Notes: a model not told the origin generated them from the letters alone. Shown: positions 11,453 through 24,262, counted from the stretch's first letter. The stretch: DNA of 64,000 bases from Thozetella sp. PMI_491 (GCA_021432635.1 MU270101.1:1-64000), one strand, 5' to 3'. Made by a program: numbers and translations.

Positions 11453-14400
11453 CTACCATTCCTTCAACCAATTCTCTAAACACTTAGCAATTAGCCCACT
11501 CTTGATGACGTCGAAACGACAGCGAATTGCTGCACTCTTCTGCTCAGATCTGTCTGTACTAAAGACCAATCCCTTTTTCTTCGTGCCATCATTGTCATAT
11601 TTGCCGGCGAAGAAGTCGAGAAGCTTGACAGTGGGATTCGTTTTCGGGTCCTGATCCCCGTCTCGGAGGCGCTGAATCCACTCTCGGGGCTTCAGGGTCT
11701 CAAACTGCAATCCGGTTGCAGCTAAGGCGGGTAGTAACTCATCTGACCAATGGAATCTTCGAGGATTTAGGACATGGTAAACAATGCTTGCTCGATCATG
11801 ACAATTTGTACTAGCCGCCTCCTGTCTTGTAAATGGCGTCGCCGCATCGCTAAGCTCGATGATCGCTTGGGCGCATACGTCCACCGGGATCCATGACGGG
11901 GATTCGTCAAGTCTCGGAAGCGCCTTCAGCGTCACTGCTGAGCGAATCATAAGCGGTATCGCCTCGGTAGAATTCCAGCTCCCGAGGCGGGCGTCTCCCA
12001 TAATCTGCCCTGTCCGTAGGACACATGTCGGCACCCCAGCGCGCTCGGCCGCCAGCCGCACGATGTGCTCCGTCACCCACTTGCTCCGAGCATACCCCAT
12101 GCTCTGTGCGTGCTTGGGGTTCTCGATGAATTGCTCAGGCGCTGTGGCGGGGGACGGAATCCCGCTGGCCGCGGACACGGAGCTGACAAAGGCAAATCGC
12201 GCCGGACACGCGAAAGGCACGGCTAGGCATAGATCCAACAGGTTGCGTGTTCCACGGATATGGTACGATTCGAAGGATCCGACGCCGAGGTTGAAGTTCA
12301 CGGCCCATGCGCTGTGGATTACCATGGTTACCGTGGACTGGAGAGCTGCAAGTACCGACGGTGAGATCCCAAGGTCTTGCTGGCTCAAGTCGGATGGGAG
12401 AGCGATGATCTTTGTTTGGTGAGGAATGGAAGGGTCGCTGAGACCTTTGGTTGAGAGAGAGGAGAAGACGCGGGACATTGCCTCTGCCGAATCCTTGGCT
12501 CGGACTAGGCAGTACACTTGTCGGATATGAGGTAGTGGGAGTAGCTGAGCTAGAATATGCGCCCCGAGGGATCCAGTGGCGCCAGTAAGCACCTAGATAC
12601 CGCGAGTTAGAACATCAGATACTACATAAAGCCAACTACGTGCCCGTCATGTCATCGAAAATGAATATATAAAATAGGATAGGATACCACTTACAACCAC
12701 ATCCCCGTATGGAATCTTGGGCCCAGGTGTAAAAGGCTGGAAGACGGTGTACTTATCCACTAACTCCACCATCTTTTTTATTTCGTCATCTGCTTCAAAA
12801 TTTGAGCCGCTGCCAAGTGAATGCAGGTATAACGTCATTTGGCTAATGCTGGGATGCTCAAACACAACGTTCTGGCCGAGGATGTTGCCGCCAAGATCCA
12901 GCTGCCGCATTATATGCCCACGAGCCACGATCGCCTGCAGACTGTCCATTCCCGCTGCAAAAAAGTCCGTATCAGGGCTTAAATTTTGCATCTTTAGTTG
13001 ATCCTCGAAGAGTTCAGTGAGATATGCCGTCAGAGCCTCAAAATCCAGCCTTTTGCCCCGGCCACCCGCCGCGTCGACGGGAGTCTCGAACCGGATGTAA
13101 GTGGTCTCGATAAGATCCGCAAAATTACGGTATGCAGCAGCGCGGATCATGGTGCCCTTATCAGTAGCCGGATAGTCGGCGTCCTGTTCCAGGACCAGGA
13201 TCATCTCACGCGAGATCTGACTGAACTTTTCGGCATTTGTATTCGCAGCTTCAATGGCTGGCCACACCCTGTCTAGCAACTCATCTCCGGTCAACCCCAC
13301 CGCTTTCTCACTAGGGATTAGAAGTAGGCCGGGGAGCGCGCGGCCGACGCCGAAGACCAGGCACTCATGCACCAATTCGTCTTGGCGAATGCTGTTTTCG
13401 ATCGGAATCGGCAGTACCTTTTCGCCGTTGACGAGTGTGATCCGGTCGTCCAGTCGGCCCACGCATTTCCACGCGTCTGGGATCGTCGGGTGAGGAATGA
13501 AGCAGTCGCGAGTGTAGTAGGAATTAGGTGGGTTGTCTGAATTTGACATGACTTTCGTTGGCAGACCATCCAGTACTACGGCTTCGTACTGTCCATCGCC
13601 AATGGGCTCAAAGTGAAGGAAGGGCTTGATTCCCTGCACCGGTCGCATATAATTCCATGCTTTGTCTCCTGGCGGCCTCTTGGAGATCATGAGTTGGCCC
13701 ATCTCAGTTCTTTACGATTCGTGAGCATATTTTATCCTCACGAAATGGAAAACCTCTGGTTCTACGACCGAGGAACTTCAAAGACTTACTGTCCATAGTG
13801 GCCGACAAGGCACACGCCTTCGCGGACCAAAAGGTCGCCTAGGTCATCCGGGCAACTGCTCCCGCCGAAAATGACAATTTTGCATCTTGCCAAGGCCGCG
13901 ATTCCTTCCGGAGTTTCGGCTAGGACTTTCAAGATGTATGGCACACAGTGAAAACTTTCTGGGCGGATCGCTTCCATGTTTGCTAAGAGATTGGCGTTGG
14001 TGAGCGGCAGTGCAGCGTTAAAAATGCCCGTAAGCTTCCCGGCAACGATCCCGCGAAAGAGATTGGCGATGCCTGAATTGTGAAACAGGGGCGTCGTTAC
14101 CAGTGCCCGCATGCCGCTGCCGGCGGCGTAGTTGCTCAGGCAGGCACGATGCGTCTGTAGAATGGGCTTGGGCAAGCCTGTGCTTCCAGAAGAATGGATG
14201 ATGAAGGCTACACAATTTTCTTCGTTGATCAACAATGTTTCACGCGTAAAGCGGATACTTGACGGCTGGCGTGTGTAGAGTGAGCTGTCTAGCAAAGGAA
14301 ACGACTCTAGAGGCCGCCTCTCCTGGCAACTTGTTACTGTCGACACGTATGCTGGATCTGCGACGATCCTGCTACAGTTGGTTTTATCTAAGAGCCCAAC

Positions 14401-14895
14401 ATAGGCTTCTGTCGAGAGACGAGTGGATAGAAACAGCACGGCAAATCCCATTCGGGATAATGCAATCAGCGTGACTGCATAGTCGAGATTGGAGGGTCCG
14501 AGAAGGGCTACCACCTCACTTTGATCTGTTTGCCGTGCCTGAATCGTGGCAAATCAGGTTAGAATCAAGGTTGGATAGAGCTTAACGGACCGCGTTCGAG
14601 ATCTTCCACTGGACCTTTCACTTACCTTCGGCTTGAGGCCTTGTCTTGAAAGCTCCTTAGCAACTTCGTCCGCGAACGCGTCCAGGTCTCTAGCCGTATA
14701 CTCTATCCATCGAAAACCGTTGCCCTGCGCTTCGGGATAAGATATAAGAGCTGCATCTGGTATCAACTCGGCCCTATGTATCAGGAGTTCGTTGATACTA
14801 TTGATCTGGTTGACTCCGTTGAGGTTGTTGTTGACGTCCCTGTGATCCACAAGGACTGTACCGGTGGCTGGAGTCTGCACGATGACGGTCGCCAT
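11453..14895 (-). CDS. NRPS-like carboxylate reductase (A-T-R)
   Basis: Four exons encode about 1,055 residues with no condensation domain. The adenylation domain spans roughly residues 30-600: SSGSTGLPKP is the A3 phosphate loop, GHYGQTEMG (across an intron) the A5 motif, GRLDDRITLVNGEKV the hinge, and a late TDKGTM Lys the A10 position. The thiolation domain is at about 615-690 with GMDSLQAI carrying the phosphopantetheine Ser. The C-terminal reductase begins VLTGATGSLGAHIL (NADPH Rossmann fold) and has GYARSKWVTEH with the catalytic Tyr-Lys. Known enzymes of this layout adenylate a carboxylic or amino acid, load it as a thioester and release an aldehyde. Introns were placed at about 14536-14625, 13712-13797 and 12598-12680. 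It is followed upstream by a regulator on the same strand. All key residues I can check are present. The substrate cannot be read by eye. Confidence 0.88.
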
Positions 14896-15512
14896 GATGT
14901 TAGAGGGAATTTCTTAGTAGATTAGCTATAGAGGCTTTGGAAGTACAGCCTCCGCCAGGTTATATCCTTTACTTACCTTGGATTCTCCAGCCTAGACCCG
15001 CGATCATGCTTTCATCCTATTGAAAATGCCATAATGGAAGAGCTAACATAATGAAGCCCCTAAATTCTCGCCTAGTGTGTGTGAACCTGGCTCCGATGCC
15101 GACGTTTGGAGGTCGGGAAAGCTTTACTCCACTTTGTCCGATTCTAGCGCCTCGGATCGGAAAAGCAGTCAGCACCAAGACCGAGTCGGGCCAATGCATG
15201 TCACATGTAAATGAATTACGGAGGCGCTACGTTAAAGATCACGGGCGCTTCGGGGTAAGAATCCGGGCGAGGATGTAGATGCAAGCTTTGGGCCGAATTC
15301 TACTCTCCTAACAGAATCATACCACGTGAGACGTGCGGCCTGTAGCATGTGCTCGAATGCATAAGAAATCCGAAGGAAATTCATTCTCTAAAACGCGCGT
15401 TGCGCAAAAGGAGTTCCATTTTCCTCCTCTGGGTAATGTGATGCTACCTAAACCTTGCAGAGCTCCTACTAGCATATCGTGCCATCACCTAGTATGACTT
15501 AAATATGTATCC
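14896..15512. other. Intergenic, promoter of the NRPS-like gene
   Basis: These 617 bases lie between the regulator's stop and the NRPS-like start, both genes on the minus strand. No coding signal was seen. The sequence ACCACGTGAGACGTG near 15321 contains a CACGTG E-box, a possible bHLH/bZIP target, but one copy is weak evidence. Confidence 0.4.
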
Positions 15513-18471
15513 CTAAAATCCTTCGTAAAAGAGTGTATCGAACCGGCCAGAGCCACCAGTGACCTGTGTAGCAAAACACTTGTTAGCTGTGATCTGTCTC
15601 GTAGGTCTTGTACGTGGAATGGAACAGGGATAGGCGGACTTCAAAACTTACAAACGAGTCAAATTCTCCCCATCCTGTAATGTTGAGTGCCGGACTTCCC
15701 GGACCATCCTCTGGGAATACAGCAGAGCCCGCGACCTCCATGAATTGGTCTAGAGCTCGCTCTTCGTCTGCGTTCAAACCAGCTAAGGTGGCATTGACAC
15801 CACCAATATTGTCCCCCATCATGTGAAGTGGCATATTTTGACAGTTCTGCATGTCCATACGATTCGAAGGGGGCGTGATGTACTCACTTGCTGCCTCAGG
15901 ATTCGCGCTCGACGTAGCCAGTCGTCTCGTTCCCTCTGCGGGGGGCCCGTGGTAACTGTGAGCGTGACCTGTTTCCTGTTCTGGCAGCGGGGATTCGACG
16001 CTCAATGCTGATAGGTAGGTATTATGTGCTAGTAACTCCAGGCGTAGTTCTTGCAAGACTACGCAGAATCGCTGCGTCAGGGACCCTTTTGCTGCGATGG
16101 TCTCGAGTTGCCTGTGGCACCTAGTTGCTACCCTAAAATAATGCAAATAAGTCTCTGGTGGGGTGTCTTGCTGCTGGATAGTATGCACATATAAAATAAC
16201 AATTGCGCTGAAGGCAAAGTAGGGAATGAGCTGTTTTAGTTAGCAAGGCCAATCATCCAGACAGCTCAGGGGGTCACTCCTCACAAATAGAGTTGGGAAC
16301 AGCTGACCAGCAACATCAATCTGGCCAACTATCTCCACGATTCCCATTGCAGCATCAAGGCAGGAGTTGACATTTTCCGCAATCTCCTTTTTCTTCGAAG
16401 TAGACTTGCCGGACCGGTTCGTCCTGTAATTAGAAAGACTCGCAAAGCTTTTCAGGAGAAATGGTCGGTGCACAAGGATCTCCGCGTGCCAAAACGCCAA
16501 CTTGAGAATATCACGTTGACGAAGGACTAGCGGTACGAAGAAAGAAGAGCTCCCTTCGGTATCAAGCAAGTGAGAAATTTCCTCGCGCCACTCCTTCAGT
16601 TGCCCAGTGTAATGAACCGCAAGTTCGAGCTGCTCTTCTGTTGAAAGGGATCTGATGCCATACAGGCTTCGGAGAATTTTGGCGATAATTCTAGACAGTC
16701 TAGAGTTCGGTCAGAGAAGTCCAGTCATGGTGGTACAAATCCGGTAAGCTGTGTGGGCGGCTTTCTTACTTGCAATGAGCCACTGGTGCGGACATGATGG
16801 ATTGTCCCACAGGTCTCGGAGGCGACGCATGTCTGTGGCGGAGCTGCGAGTCGTCGATACACATTGGGTACTCCTAGCGAGGCTATGAGTGAGGATTCCT
16901 ACTGAAGCATTGATATACACCTTACCTGATCGATATCGTCGTCATGAAATGTCATTGGCCGTCCAAGTGTGGCGCTCAAATACATATTCAGGTTGAATAC
17001 ACACCAAAAGGTTCTCTTGCGACACTCGAGGTCGATGTAATCTACGTTGGGCGATTTGGGGTCTACTCGGGCCTTCCTATGAATCCCGAGAGCCAGGGAA
17101 AGGTGGGCAGTGATTCCAAAAAGAGTCCAGCAGTGGTTAAGACGGGATTGTGCTAGGAGGTAGAAGCACTGCGCCAACCTTGCCTGGACACTTGTCAAGC
17201 AGATTTCTCCTTTCTCGGCCGAGAGTTGGTGTTCGGCAGCCGCGAAATAACGTGCGCTATAGAGATGGAAAATTAGTAATTGTTTCAAACTGCGAGTAAC
17301 TATAACACGTGTTTTGGTGAGGTAATCAACAGGAACGAACCTTTCTTCCGCCGCGTCTGCATCGGACATGTGAATTTTCCTCGACTTTTGGAAATTCGTG
17401 GAGTGCGCGAACACCATAAACAGCACTGCGGTTCGACTACGCGCTCTCTCCAACCCTTTCATAGTGCCCTTGTTCTCGTAAAGTTCCTCTAGCCATGCTT
17501 CTACAGACGGCCGGTGTAGGAACCGGTGCGTGGCCGAGGCAAACTCAAAGTAGCGCTGCACCATGTCTTCTGCGTGACTCCTCGGCGGAAGGATCAAGAA
17601 CGTTTGCTCAAACGTGGGCATTGGGAGGTCACCAAACGTGAAGATTGAAGAGGTGGATACCCCTGATGACTCCTGCTGGAGTCTGCGTTGGATCCTGAGG
17701 AGAAAGGAGACGCCAGAAGCGGGTCCAACAAAATGCCCTTGCTGGTCTGTCTGTGATGCGTCTGGGGAATTCACCATAGACGGGATGGCCGAGTTGCCCG
17801 ACTCGGTTTGCACGCCACCCTGAGCAGACCCGTTGGCGGGCAGCTGATCAGAGCCTTGATTCTCCATAGAGCTAGGGAGGGACGTTTGCTGCTGTGCGCT
17901 CATACGGCGACCTCCGCTCTCCATGTGCTGTGGAGCACTCACGGCCGACGATGACAGTGCTATCTCATTCTCCGTTGCTTCTGGGCGCCCCGGGCCAATT
18001 TCGATGGAGGGCAGCCGTCCTCGGCGGTAGAGGGCTGTAAACCGGCATTCTAGCTTCTGCTGGGAGCAGTACGCGCAAGGAAACTTTCCCGAACAACGAG
18101 TTTTTCGCCTATGTACACAGACTTCGTGTCAGCATACTAACTCTTACAAATAATTGCATGTAGCCACGTGCCAGGGTCTGAGCCAGCTGGTAACATAAGC
18201 AGCCTGTTCTAAAATGCCAAGATAACTGTGGAGTTGGGCAGCTAGGCTGAGGAAGCAATGCCTCGGAAAAGCATGATCTAGATGATAGCACTTACGACTT
18301 GCAACGATCGCATGCCCTGGTCACACGAGTTCGATGCGAATCGTCCTTGATGCGCTTCGGCGGCCGCTCAGACTGCGGTCCCTGGTTGTCTCCCAGCTGG
18401 TCATCGTCGTAGGGGGTATGATTGGGGCTGCGCTGGCCAATCGGTACGGGCGAGTCGGCGCTCCGACTCAT
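15513..18471 (-). CDS. Zn2Cys6 transcription factor with fungal-specific domain
   Basis: This is a nuclear regulator. The first exon starts at an ATG at 18471 (MSRSADSPVPIGQRS) and reaches ACDRCKS. A GTAAGT intron from 18295 interrupts the zinc cluster, which resumes RKTRCSGKFPCAYC and gives the perfect spacing C-x2-C-x6-C-x5-C-x2-C-x6-C. A basic stretch (PPKRIKDD) precedes it and a Gln/Ser-rich linker follows. The middle-homology region is visible as FEFASATHRFLHRPSVEAW and CRKRTFWCVFNLNMYLSATLGRPM, then more exons down to a small last exon ending at 15513. It sits directly upstream of the NRPS-like gene on the same strand and close to a reductase and transporter, so it is the obvious candidate local activator. 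The exon structure in 16200-16900 is only partly resolved. Confidence 0.8.
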
Positions 18472-19393
18472 CCTAGACGGCTATCCGTAAAGCCCGATGC
18501 GGATAGCAATGCTCTTCATGGGCTCCTACCCAGTCTATGTCGGGTAGGAAAAAGCGATAATCCGTCCCGACGAGAGAAAGAGGGAAGTGTTGTAGCGGTG
18601 GACGGAGCATGGGGTAGATGCGAGCTTTTGTAAGCTTTTCCGAGCCGACAGGCGCTCGTAGCACGGCCGACCTGATCTAGCCATCTTACTAGCTCTAATT
18701 CGGATAGGGAAGCTACAGGTTTTGAGACTTGGCAGGCGTCCAACTAAGTGGAGCTTACTGCTTGAGATCCCCAAGCCCGAGGCCAGTCTCCCCGCCGGTT
18801 CTGTTTTGTCGCGCCTATCCCCTGCTAAAAAAGGAGCTACTCGATGGGGGACAACTGGGGACAAACTGGGGTCACCCCACATGACCCCATCACCAAACCC
18901 ATGCTGAAGTGGGCTCGTGCCCCCACTAGCTTCATCCCCCTCCCCCACCCTTTTCCGATCCGATATAATCAGTCCACTCGGTGACTGAAACCCCAAGCGA
19001 GCTACAACGTTATGACCGCACCAAAGAAAGGTCAGCGAAGACCACGTAGTCTCGCAAACGAGTTGTTTGCTGAATGAGTTCGCCCAAGGTACTGCTTAGA
19101 TCAAACAGCCCGAGAGGAGTAGTACGATTTACCCTCCTCCAGGTTTAGCAGATTGTCGGGGCTAAGCCTGTGAATGGCCGTTTTGGCTTGTTACATGTCC
19201 CTACTCGCTTCTTACTGGTCCTCTCGGTTCGTTGTTAGCCGTCCAAGCTCTCTGTATCTGCATAAATTCCTATATTTCACTCTCTTAATTAATCTGCGCT
19301 TTATCTCTAATGTGATTTGTAATAACAGAGAAATTAAACAATGGTTTAATAGTTAAGTAGTCTATTTTGACGGATACAGCTGAGAAAGTGCAA
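18472..19393. other. Intergenic, no supported gene
   Basis: This stretch between two minus-strand genes has no coding signal. A GGGGAC/GGGGTC-rich patch at 18846-18890 and an A/T-rich stretch at about 19255-19375 stand out. The latter lies just past the aldo-keto reductase stop and probably holds its polyadenylation region. Confidence 0.4.
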
Positions 19394-20593
19394 CTACTTT
19401 GCCACAGCTACCCGCCGCTGTCCCTCGATCCAATCCTGCACCCCTTTTCGAATCGTCTCCTCGTCGTATTCTCCGAAGATGTCCACGCCCATACGAATGG
19501 GGAAATTGTAGCGAGTATTTCGGTCCAGTTTGTTGATCCTTTGCACCGCATCCTCCGGCAATTGAAAGTGCTCAAAGTTGTCCAAAATTCTCTGGGGTGT
19601 GACGGACTTGGGCAGGACCACGGTGCCGCGCTGCGCTGCCCACTGAATAAGCACCTGTGCGGGCTGCCGGCCGAGACTCTCGGCAATCTTGATAACCTCG
19701 GGGTCGTCGACGCCACGTGGCCGGCTGTAGATATTGTTTCCCGAAGGACTATAGGCCTCCGCCACGATATTCTGTAAGCAGAATAAGTCAGGCTGATCAT
19801 ACAGGGTTGAACTAACTTGATAATGATGCCTGCCTTACCTCACTTTTTAGCCATCTGAGGAGATCTGGTTGCTGCAGATACGGGTGGGCTTCGATTTGGT
19901 TGACTGCTGGCTTGATTTTGGCCCTATCAGAGAAGTACGTCTCTTGTAAGCCGCTATCTCGCATGGAACAGTCTTGGCGATAGACTTACGTCTTCATCAA
20001 ATTTTCGAGCCGTTCCCTCGTAAAGTTGCTCACGCCAATGCTCCTCACCTTCCCTTTCTTCACCATTTCTTCCAGACCCTTCCAGGTTTCGCCGTCTGGC
20101 ACGTCGATGACGTGCATGGCACCCGTCTCGGGATGGATGGGGAAGCGGGTTCGAATGTCGCCAGGCTTGATAAACGCTACGGGGAAGTGGATGAGATAAA
20201 GGTCTAGATAGTCCGTCGCTAAGTCGGCAAGTGTTTGATCGAGCGCTTCTTCCACATCCTCCGGCTTGTGGTGCGTATTCCATAATTTGGACGTGAGAAA
20301 TATTTCGGACCGCGGCACTCCGGATGCCCTGATACCGGCCCCGACTTCAATCTCGTTTTCGTAACATGCGGCGGCGTCGATGTGTCGGTACCCACACTTC
20401 AGCGCAAACTCGACTGCCTTCGCCACTTCGTTAGGCCTGGATTGCTTCGCACAGAAGACCGTTAACTTTAGCCATTAACGGCGATGATATTAACAACGCA
20501 AACTCGTGACATCCACATACATACCCATGTTCCTAAGCCGACAACCGGGATCTCATAGCCAGAATTTAATGTAATCGTACGACTAGAAGACAT
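19394..20593 (-). CDS. Aldo-keto reductase
   Basis: An NADPH-dependent cytosolic oxidoreductase of the AKR family reduces aldehydes or ketones to alcohols. The tetrad is visible: Asp and Tyr in HIDAAACYENE, Lys in TSKLWNTHH, His in YLIHFPVA. The later GVSNFTRERLENL, PAVNQIEAHPYLQQ and VLPKSVTPQRI match the AKR signatures and the cofactor-binding loop. The first exon starts at 20593 (MSSSRTITLNSGYEIPVVGLG). Three introns follow, at about 20427-20520, 19927-19985 and 19772-19838. About 320 residues are expected, normal for the family. It lies one gene from the regulator and NRPS-like enzyme on the same strand, so it may process the aldehyde that the A-T-R enzyme releases. That link is inferred from position only. 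Confidence 0.85.
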
Positions 20594-21823
20594 ATTTTGG
20601 GCAATGGCAATAAACAGTTTAGGTATACTTGCAGATATGCCCATCAGTGAGCTTGCGACTGACCTTTCTACGAGACCAGCAGTTTAGACAATAGTATTTA
20701 TTATGGGTTCTACGAAAGTTGGGTTGCCTCAATCTCACTAGTCACGCTAGACATTCTGTAACAAAGCAAGGTCAGAGGCACGATAGGCTTCGAGTCAGAT
20801 GTCGGCCCACCCCTTCCTTATCCGACCTCCTTCGCCGCTCCATCGGAAAACTATAGTAGGTCCTTCGGATTTCCGACGCTAAGGTAATTAGCAGGGGGTG
20901 GGTATCCTTCGCAGGTTGACGCGTGACCCCCACCCCCACCATAGACAGGTATCCTGGGGACCCCATACTTTCTATGAAACGTGGGGCAGGTGTAGAATGC
21001 CGATGATCGATTGTGCTGTTAAGTGCATACTGTCTCAAAGCACCGGAGAAGAAGTCACAAGCTTAATCTTTTCGCTAGTTATGTACTTTTGTATAGCAGG
21101 AAGCCGAAGATATCCTACTGCGTCCCGGTTTGTCGGCAGCGAATAGAGTTTCAGCCCAAGACGTTGACTACGGCGAACCTTGGCTCGTAGACTAGCATCG
21201 GGTCGTACTCCGGCCGTGTCTATAATGACACCAAGCCCTTGCGTAGCACCCGGTCGCTCTGGCGGGTCTAAGCAGAGGAATTCGTGCGAATGGGCTCGGA
21301 ATTGTTGCCGAGCTCTTTCCAGAGGCCGCCAGTAGTAATATCGGCCTATGTGACAGGGAATCAAGACTGTGGAGATGTCGGAAAGGTATGAATATCAGTC
21401 GCTTCGCGGCTAGACAAGTACAACGACAAGGTTGCTCTTGCAGATTTCTATACACGCTCTGACAGTTTGTCGTACCTAGTACTTTAGACTGAGTGCTGAC
21501 CATGCTTGTTCTCCTAGCGGCTTCCTAGCGTGTATTCTTCCCCGCGCCACTAGAATCGCACCCTTTGTTCCTCTACGTCCTTCCCCAGACTAGCGGAGAA
21601 CCCCCGCGCACATGAACTGCAAAGCCTGGGGGAGTACTGCTTGGATGACCAGAGCAACGGCTCTACTCCTGGAATGCGAAGTACTTGTATCTGGCGCCTT
21701 GCCTATCATCATCAGCTATAAAGACGGCGACCCGGAGAGTTTCCTCTATCCCAGGTCATAGAGGCGGCTTTCCTCATCGGCATACACTTAGAATTCCAGA
21801 TACACATCGTCACATCGATTAAG
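20594..21823. other. Intergenic, bidirectional promoter between reductase and transporter
   Basis: The aldo-keto reductase and the MFS gene diverge from this 1.2-kb region, so they could be co-regulated. Short frames within it show no domain. A TATA box for the plus-strand gene lies at 21717-21723. Confidence 0.45.
21717..21723 (+). promoter_or_regulatory. TATA box of the MFS gene at 21824
   Basis: TATAAAG lies about 105 bases upstream of the ATG, a normal distance for a fungal gene with a short leader. Confidence 0.5.
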
Positions 21824-23485
21824 ATGGGCAAGCCACGCGGACATCTAGGCAATTCGTCCAGATCGATCACGATCGCCACGGCCATCAGCCTTGCTGGGTA
21901 GGTGCTTGAGCCCCAGTATGCCGGGTAACGAGTTCTAATCTGTCCATTTCAGGTTCATCTACGGTTTGGACACTGGCATCATTGCTTCGACGATCGCTCA
22001 GAAAACGTTCCAGTCCTACATGTACGGACCCTCGCTTAAGAATGCCGCCCTCACCGGAGGCATCGTCTCAGGGTACTACGCGGGGAGCGCACTAGGCAGT
22101 GCCGCCTCCGCCTGGACGATGGACGCTTTGTCTCGCCGCTGGAGCTTGCTACTCGGCTCATGCGTCAGCGTTGTTGGGGCTATAATGCAAGCCGCTGCAG
22201 TGAATCCTGCTATGATGATTGTGGGGCGTGCTCTTTCTGGCTTCTCGACTGGCATGGTATATCCGGTGGCACCTGTGTACCTCTCCGAGCTATCTCCCCC
22301 TGAGAACCGTGGCTTCCTGGTAGGACTTAAGGGACTGATGAACACTCTGGGATTCTTCATCGCGGGGTGGATTGGCTATGCTGGGTCGTTTGCGGAAGGC
22401 GACCTGCAGTGGAGAATACCGCTGGCGACTCAAGGGCCACCTGCTGTCCTCCTCGCTGTGATCACCATCTTCTTGCCTTACTCTCCGCGCTGGCGTAAGT
22501 CTAATTTTTGCTTTTTTATATCACATTCTCGGACTTGAGTCGCATGTCGATTTCTAACGCTCTATAAGTGATGCAAAAGGAACGCTACGATGACGCCAAG
22601 AAAGTCATGGTCTACCTACACGAACACCGAGGTCTCGAGTTCATCGACCGAGAATATTCGGAAATGTACGCCCAGCTTCAGCTTGACAACAGCCTCGAGA
22701 GGCAGTCAAACTACAGGCTCTTGTTCACACGCCAGTATCTGCGCCGAACACTGTTGGGTTGTCTGATCGTCAATATGACGAAGCTGTCCGGGTCAAACAT
22801 CATCCAGAACTATCAGACCGTCATGTATAACTCGCTCGGCTATCAGGGGCAGACGGTACTTCTCATCGGGGCCCTGTACGGATTCATGGCTGTTATTGGC
22901 CAGATCGTCGGCATCTTCACCATCTCCGATACTTGGTCGCGTAGAGGGACTGTGATCGGCGGGAGCGTTGCTCTGGCTGTTGTCCTGGCTATTTTGACTG
23001 CGCTGTCGCAGGCTTTTCCCGATGGCCACAACCCGACAGGGTCTCGGGTCGGAATCGCCTTTATCTTCATTTACGCCATGACCTACTCTTTCTTTTTTAA
23101 TAGCGTCGTCTGGGTTTTGGTTGCTGAGATCTTCCCGCTCAATCTTCGTGGTGTCGGCGTCGGCTTCTCTGTCTTCTCCCAGGCCATCACAGCTATCTGG
23201 ATGTCGTTCGTTGCATCCATCGCCTTCTCTACGATCTCTTGGAAGTTCTACTTCGTCTTTATTGCCACTAATCTCATGGCAGCATGTATTTACTATTTCT
23301 TCCTTCCTGAAACGAACCAGTTGACTCTAGAGGAGGTCGCGGCGAAGTTTGGCGATGAGGTAGCTAAGCCGGTCGCCCAGGGGATAGAAGAGCGTGGGGA
23401 GGTAGTAAAGATATCTGACGATGGTGACTTGAAGATAAACTCAACACACGTTGAGCAATCTAGTACTGCCACAGAGAAAGTTTAG
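21824..23485 (+). CDS. MFS sugar-porter-type transporter
   Basis: This is a plasma-membrane carrier with about 12 helices. Exon 1 starts at 21824 (MGKPRGHLGNSSRS) and runs into ITIATAISLAGFIYGLDTGI after an intron at about 21899-21951. A second intron lies at about 22495-22567. Sugar-porter marks are the GLDTG form of the first-helix GYD motif, a D-x-x-SRR loop (MDALSRRWSLLLG), VGRALSGFSTGM, a YLSELSPPENRG loop, LPYSPRW, VAEIFPLNLRGVG and the PETNQLTLEE end. The frame is intact. The substrate is unknown. It diverges from the aldo-keto reductase, so it may belong to the A-T-R locus as an exporter or importer, or be an ordinary sugar carrier. Confidence 0.85.
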
Positions 23486-23665
23486 CTCTGTCTATTAAGT
23501 GTTAGATTGAGAATAACAGATAGCTTCTAAATGGTACGGTTTGTAAGGACCTCTACGATACTTAAAGCTTGCTAGCAGTCACTTCAGCACTCAGACTTTC
23601 TAGTAGCGGTGTTATAATGCTTAGGAACCATATAGGTGTCACGACCCAGCCTAACTACCGAGACC

Positions 23666-24262
23666 CTAATTCGAATCCATATAACAGTCCCCTTCACAAC
23701 TGGTCATGTTTTGCGTGATGAGCAAAGGGGTATGCCTGGGCCGCAAGTGCCAATTGCAGACTCCACTGCCTCCACAACTCCCGGCTAAGATCTCGCCGCC
23801 GATGAACTGTTCCGCGACGAATGCCTTGGAATAGGTCGAGCCATTGTACGCCAAGGCCTCCTTCAAGTTGAGCCGGAGGATGAATTGGTCCGTGGCTGAC
23901 TGCCATTCACTCTCGTTGTGAGTGTGTAAAATCTGAAAGGTCCAATTTCCGGAGTCGGTTAGGCCACACGGCCATACCACATCGTAAGGGGCATCGTTGC
24001 GGGAATCCCACTCAATCGAGCAGTTAACCGAGGTAGGGAAGAACTTTGGAAGCGGATTGGGATAGGTTGTTGATGGTACCGCGTTGATCGTATTCGGGTC
24101 TATCACATTGAAGCTCACGGAGCTGTTGTGGTTGGTTGTGGGAAGGAAAGGAGGCGAGTGGGTGCGAATCCAGGGAATCTGCCAGGGCATGAAGTCACGG
24201 TATGATTCAACAGCATAGCATCTTGCAGAAAGTAGGAAAATAATAACACAAGAAGTCTGCAT
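23666..24262 (-). CDS. Small secreted protein, possibly AA1-like
   Basis: A single exon of about 198 residues opens with a signal peptide (MQTSCVIIFLLSARCYA). The mature protein has six cysteines in its central and C-terminal parts (SVNCS, VWPCG, GSCGGSGVCNW, TSCEGDC) and several N-glycosylation sites (NSS, NCS, NWT, NES, NGS, NMT). The run SFNVIDPNT ... NCSIEW ... WPCG ... WTFQI ... FILRLNL recalls the beta-sandwich AA1-like family of secreted fungal proteins; I am not certain of this. An ATG two codons earlier (24268) is equally possible. It converges on the MFS gene with about 180 bases between. Confidence 0.6.
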   Translation of the reverse strand: MQTSCVIIFLLSARCYAVESYRDFMPWQIPWIRTHSPPFLPTTNHNSSVSFNVIDPNTINAVPSTTYPNPLPKFFPTSVNCSIEWDSRNDAPYDVVWPCGLTDSGNWTFQILHTHNESEWQSATDQFILRLNLKEALAYNGSTYSKAFVAEQFIGGEILAGSCGGSGVCNWHLRPRHTPLLITQNMTSCEGDCYMDSN

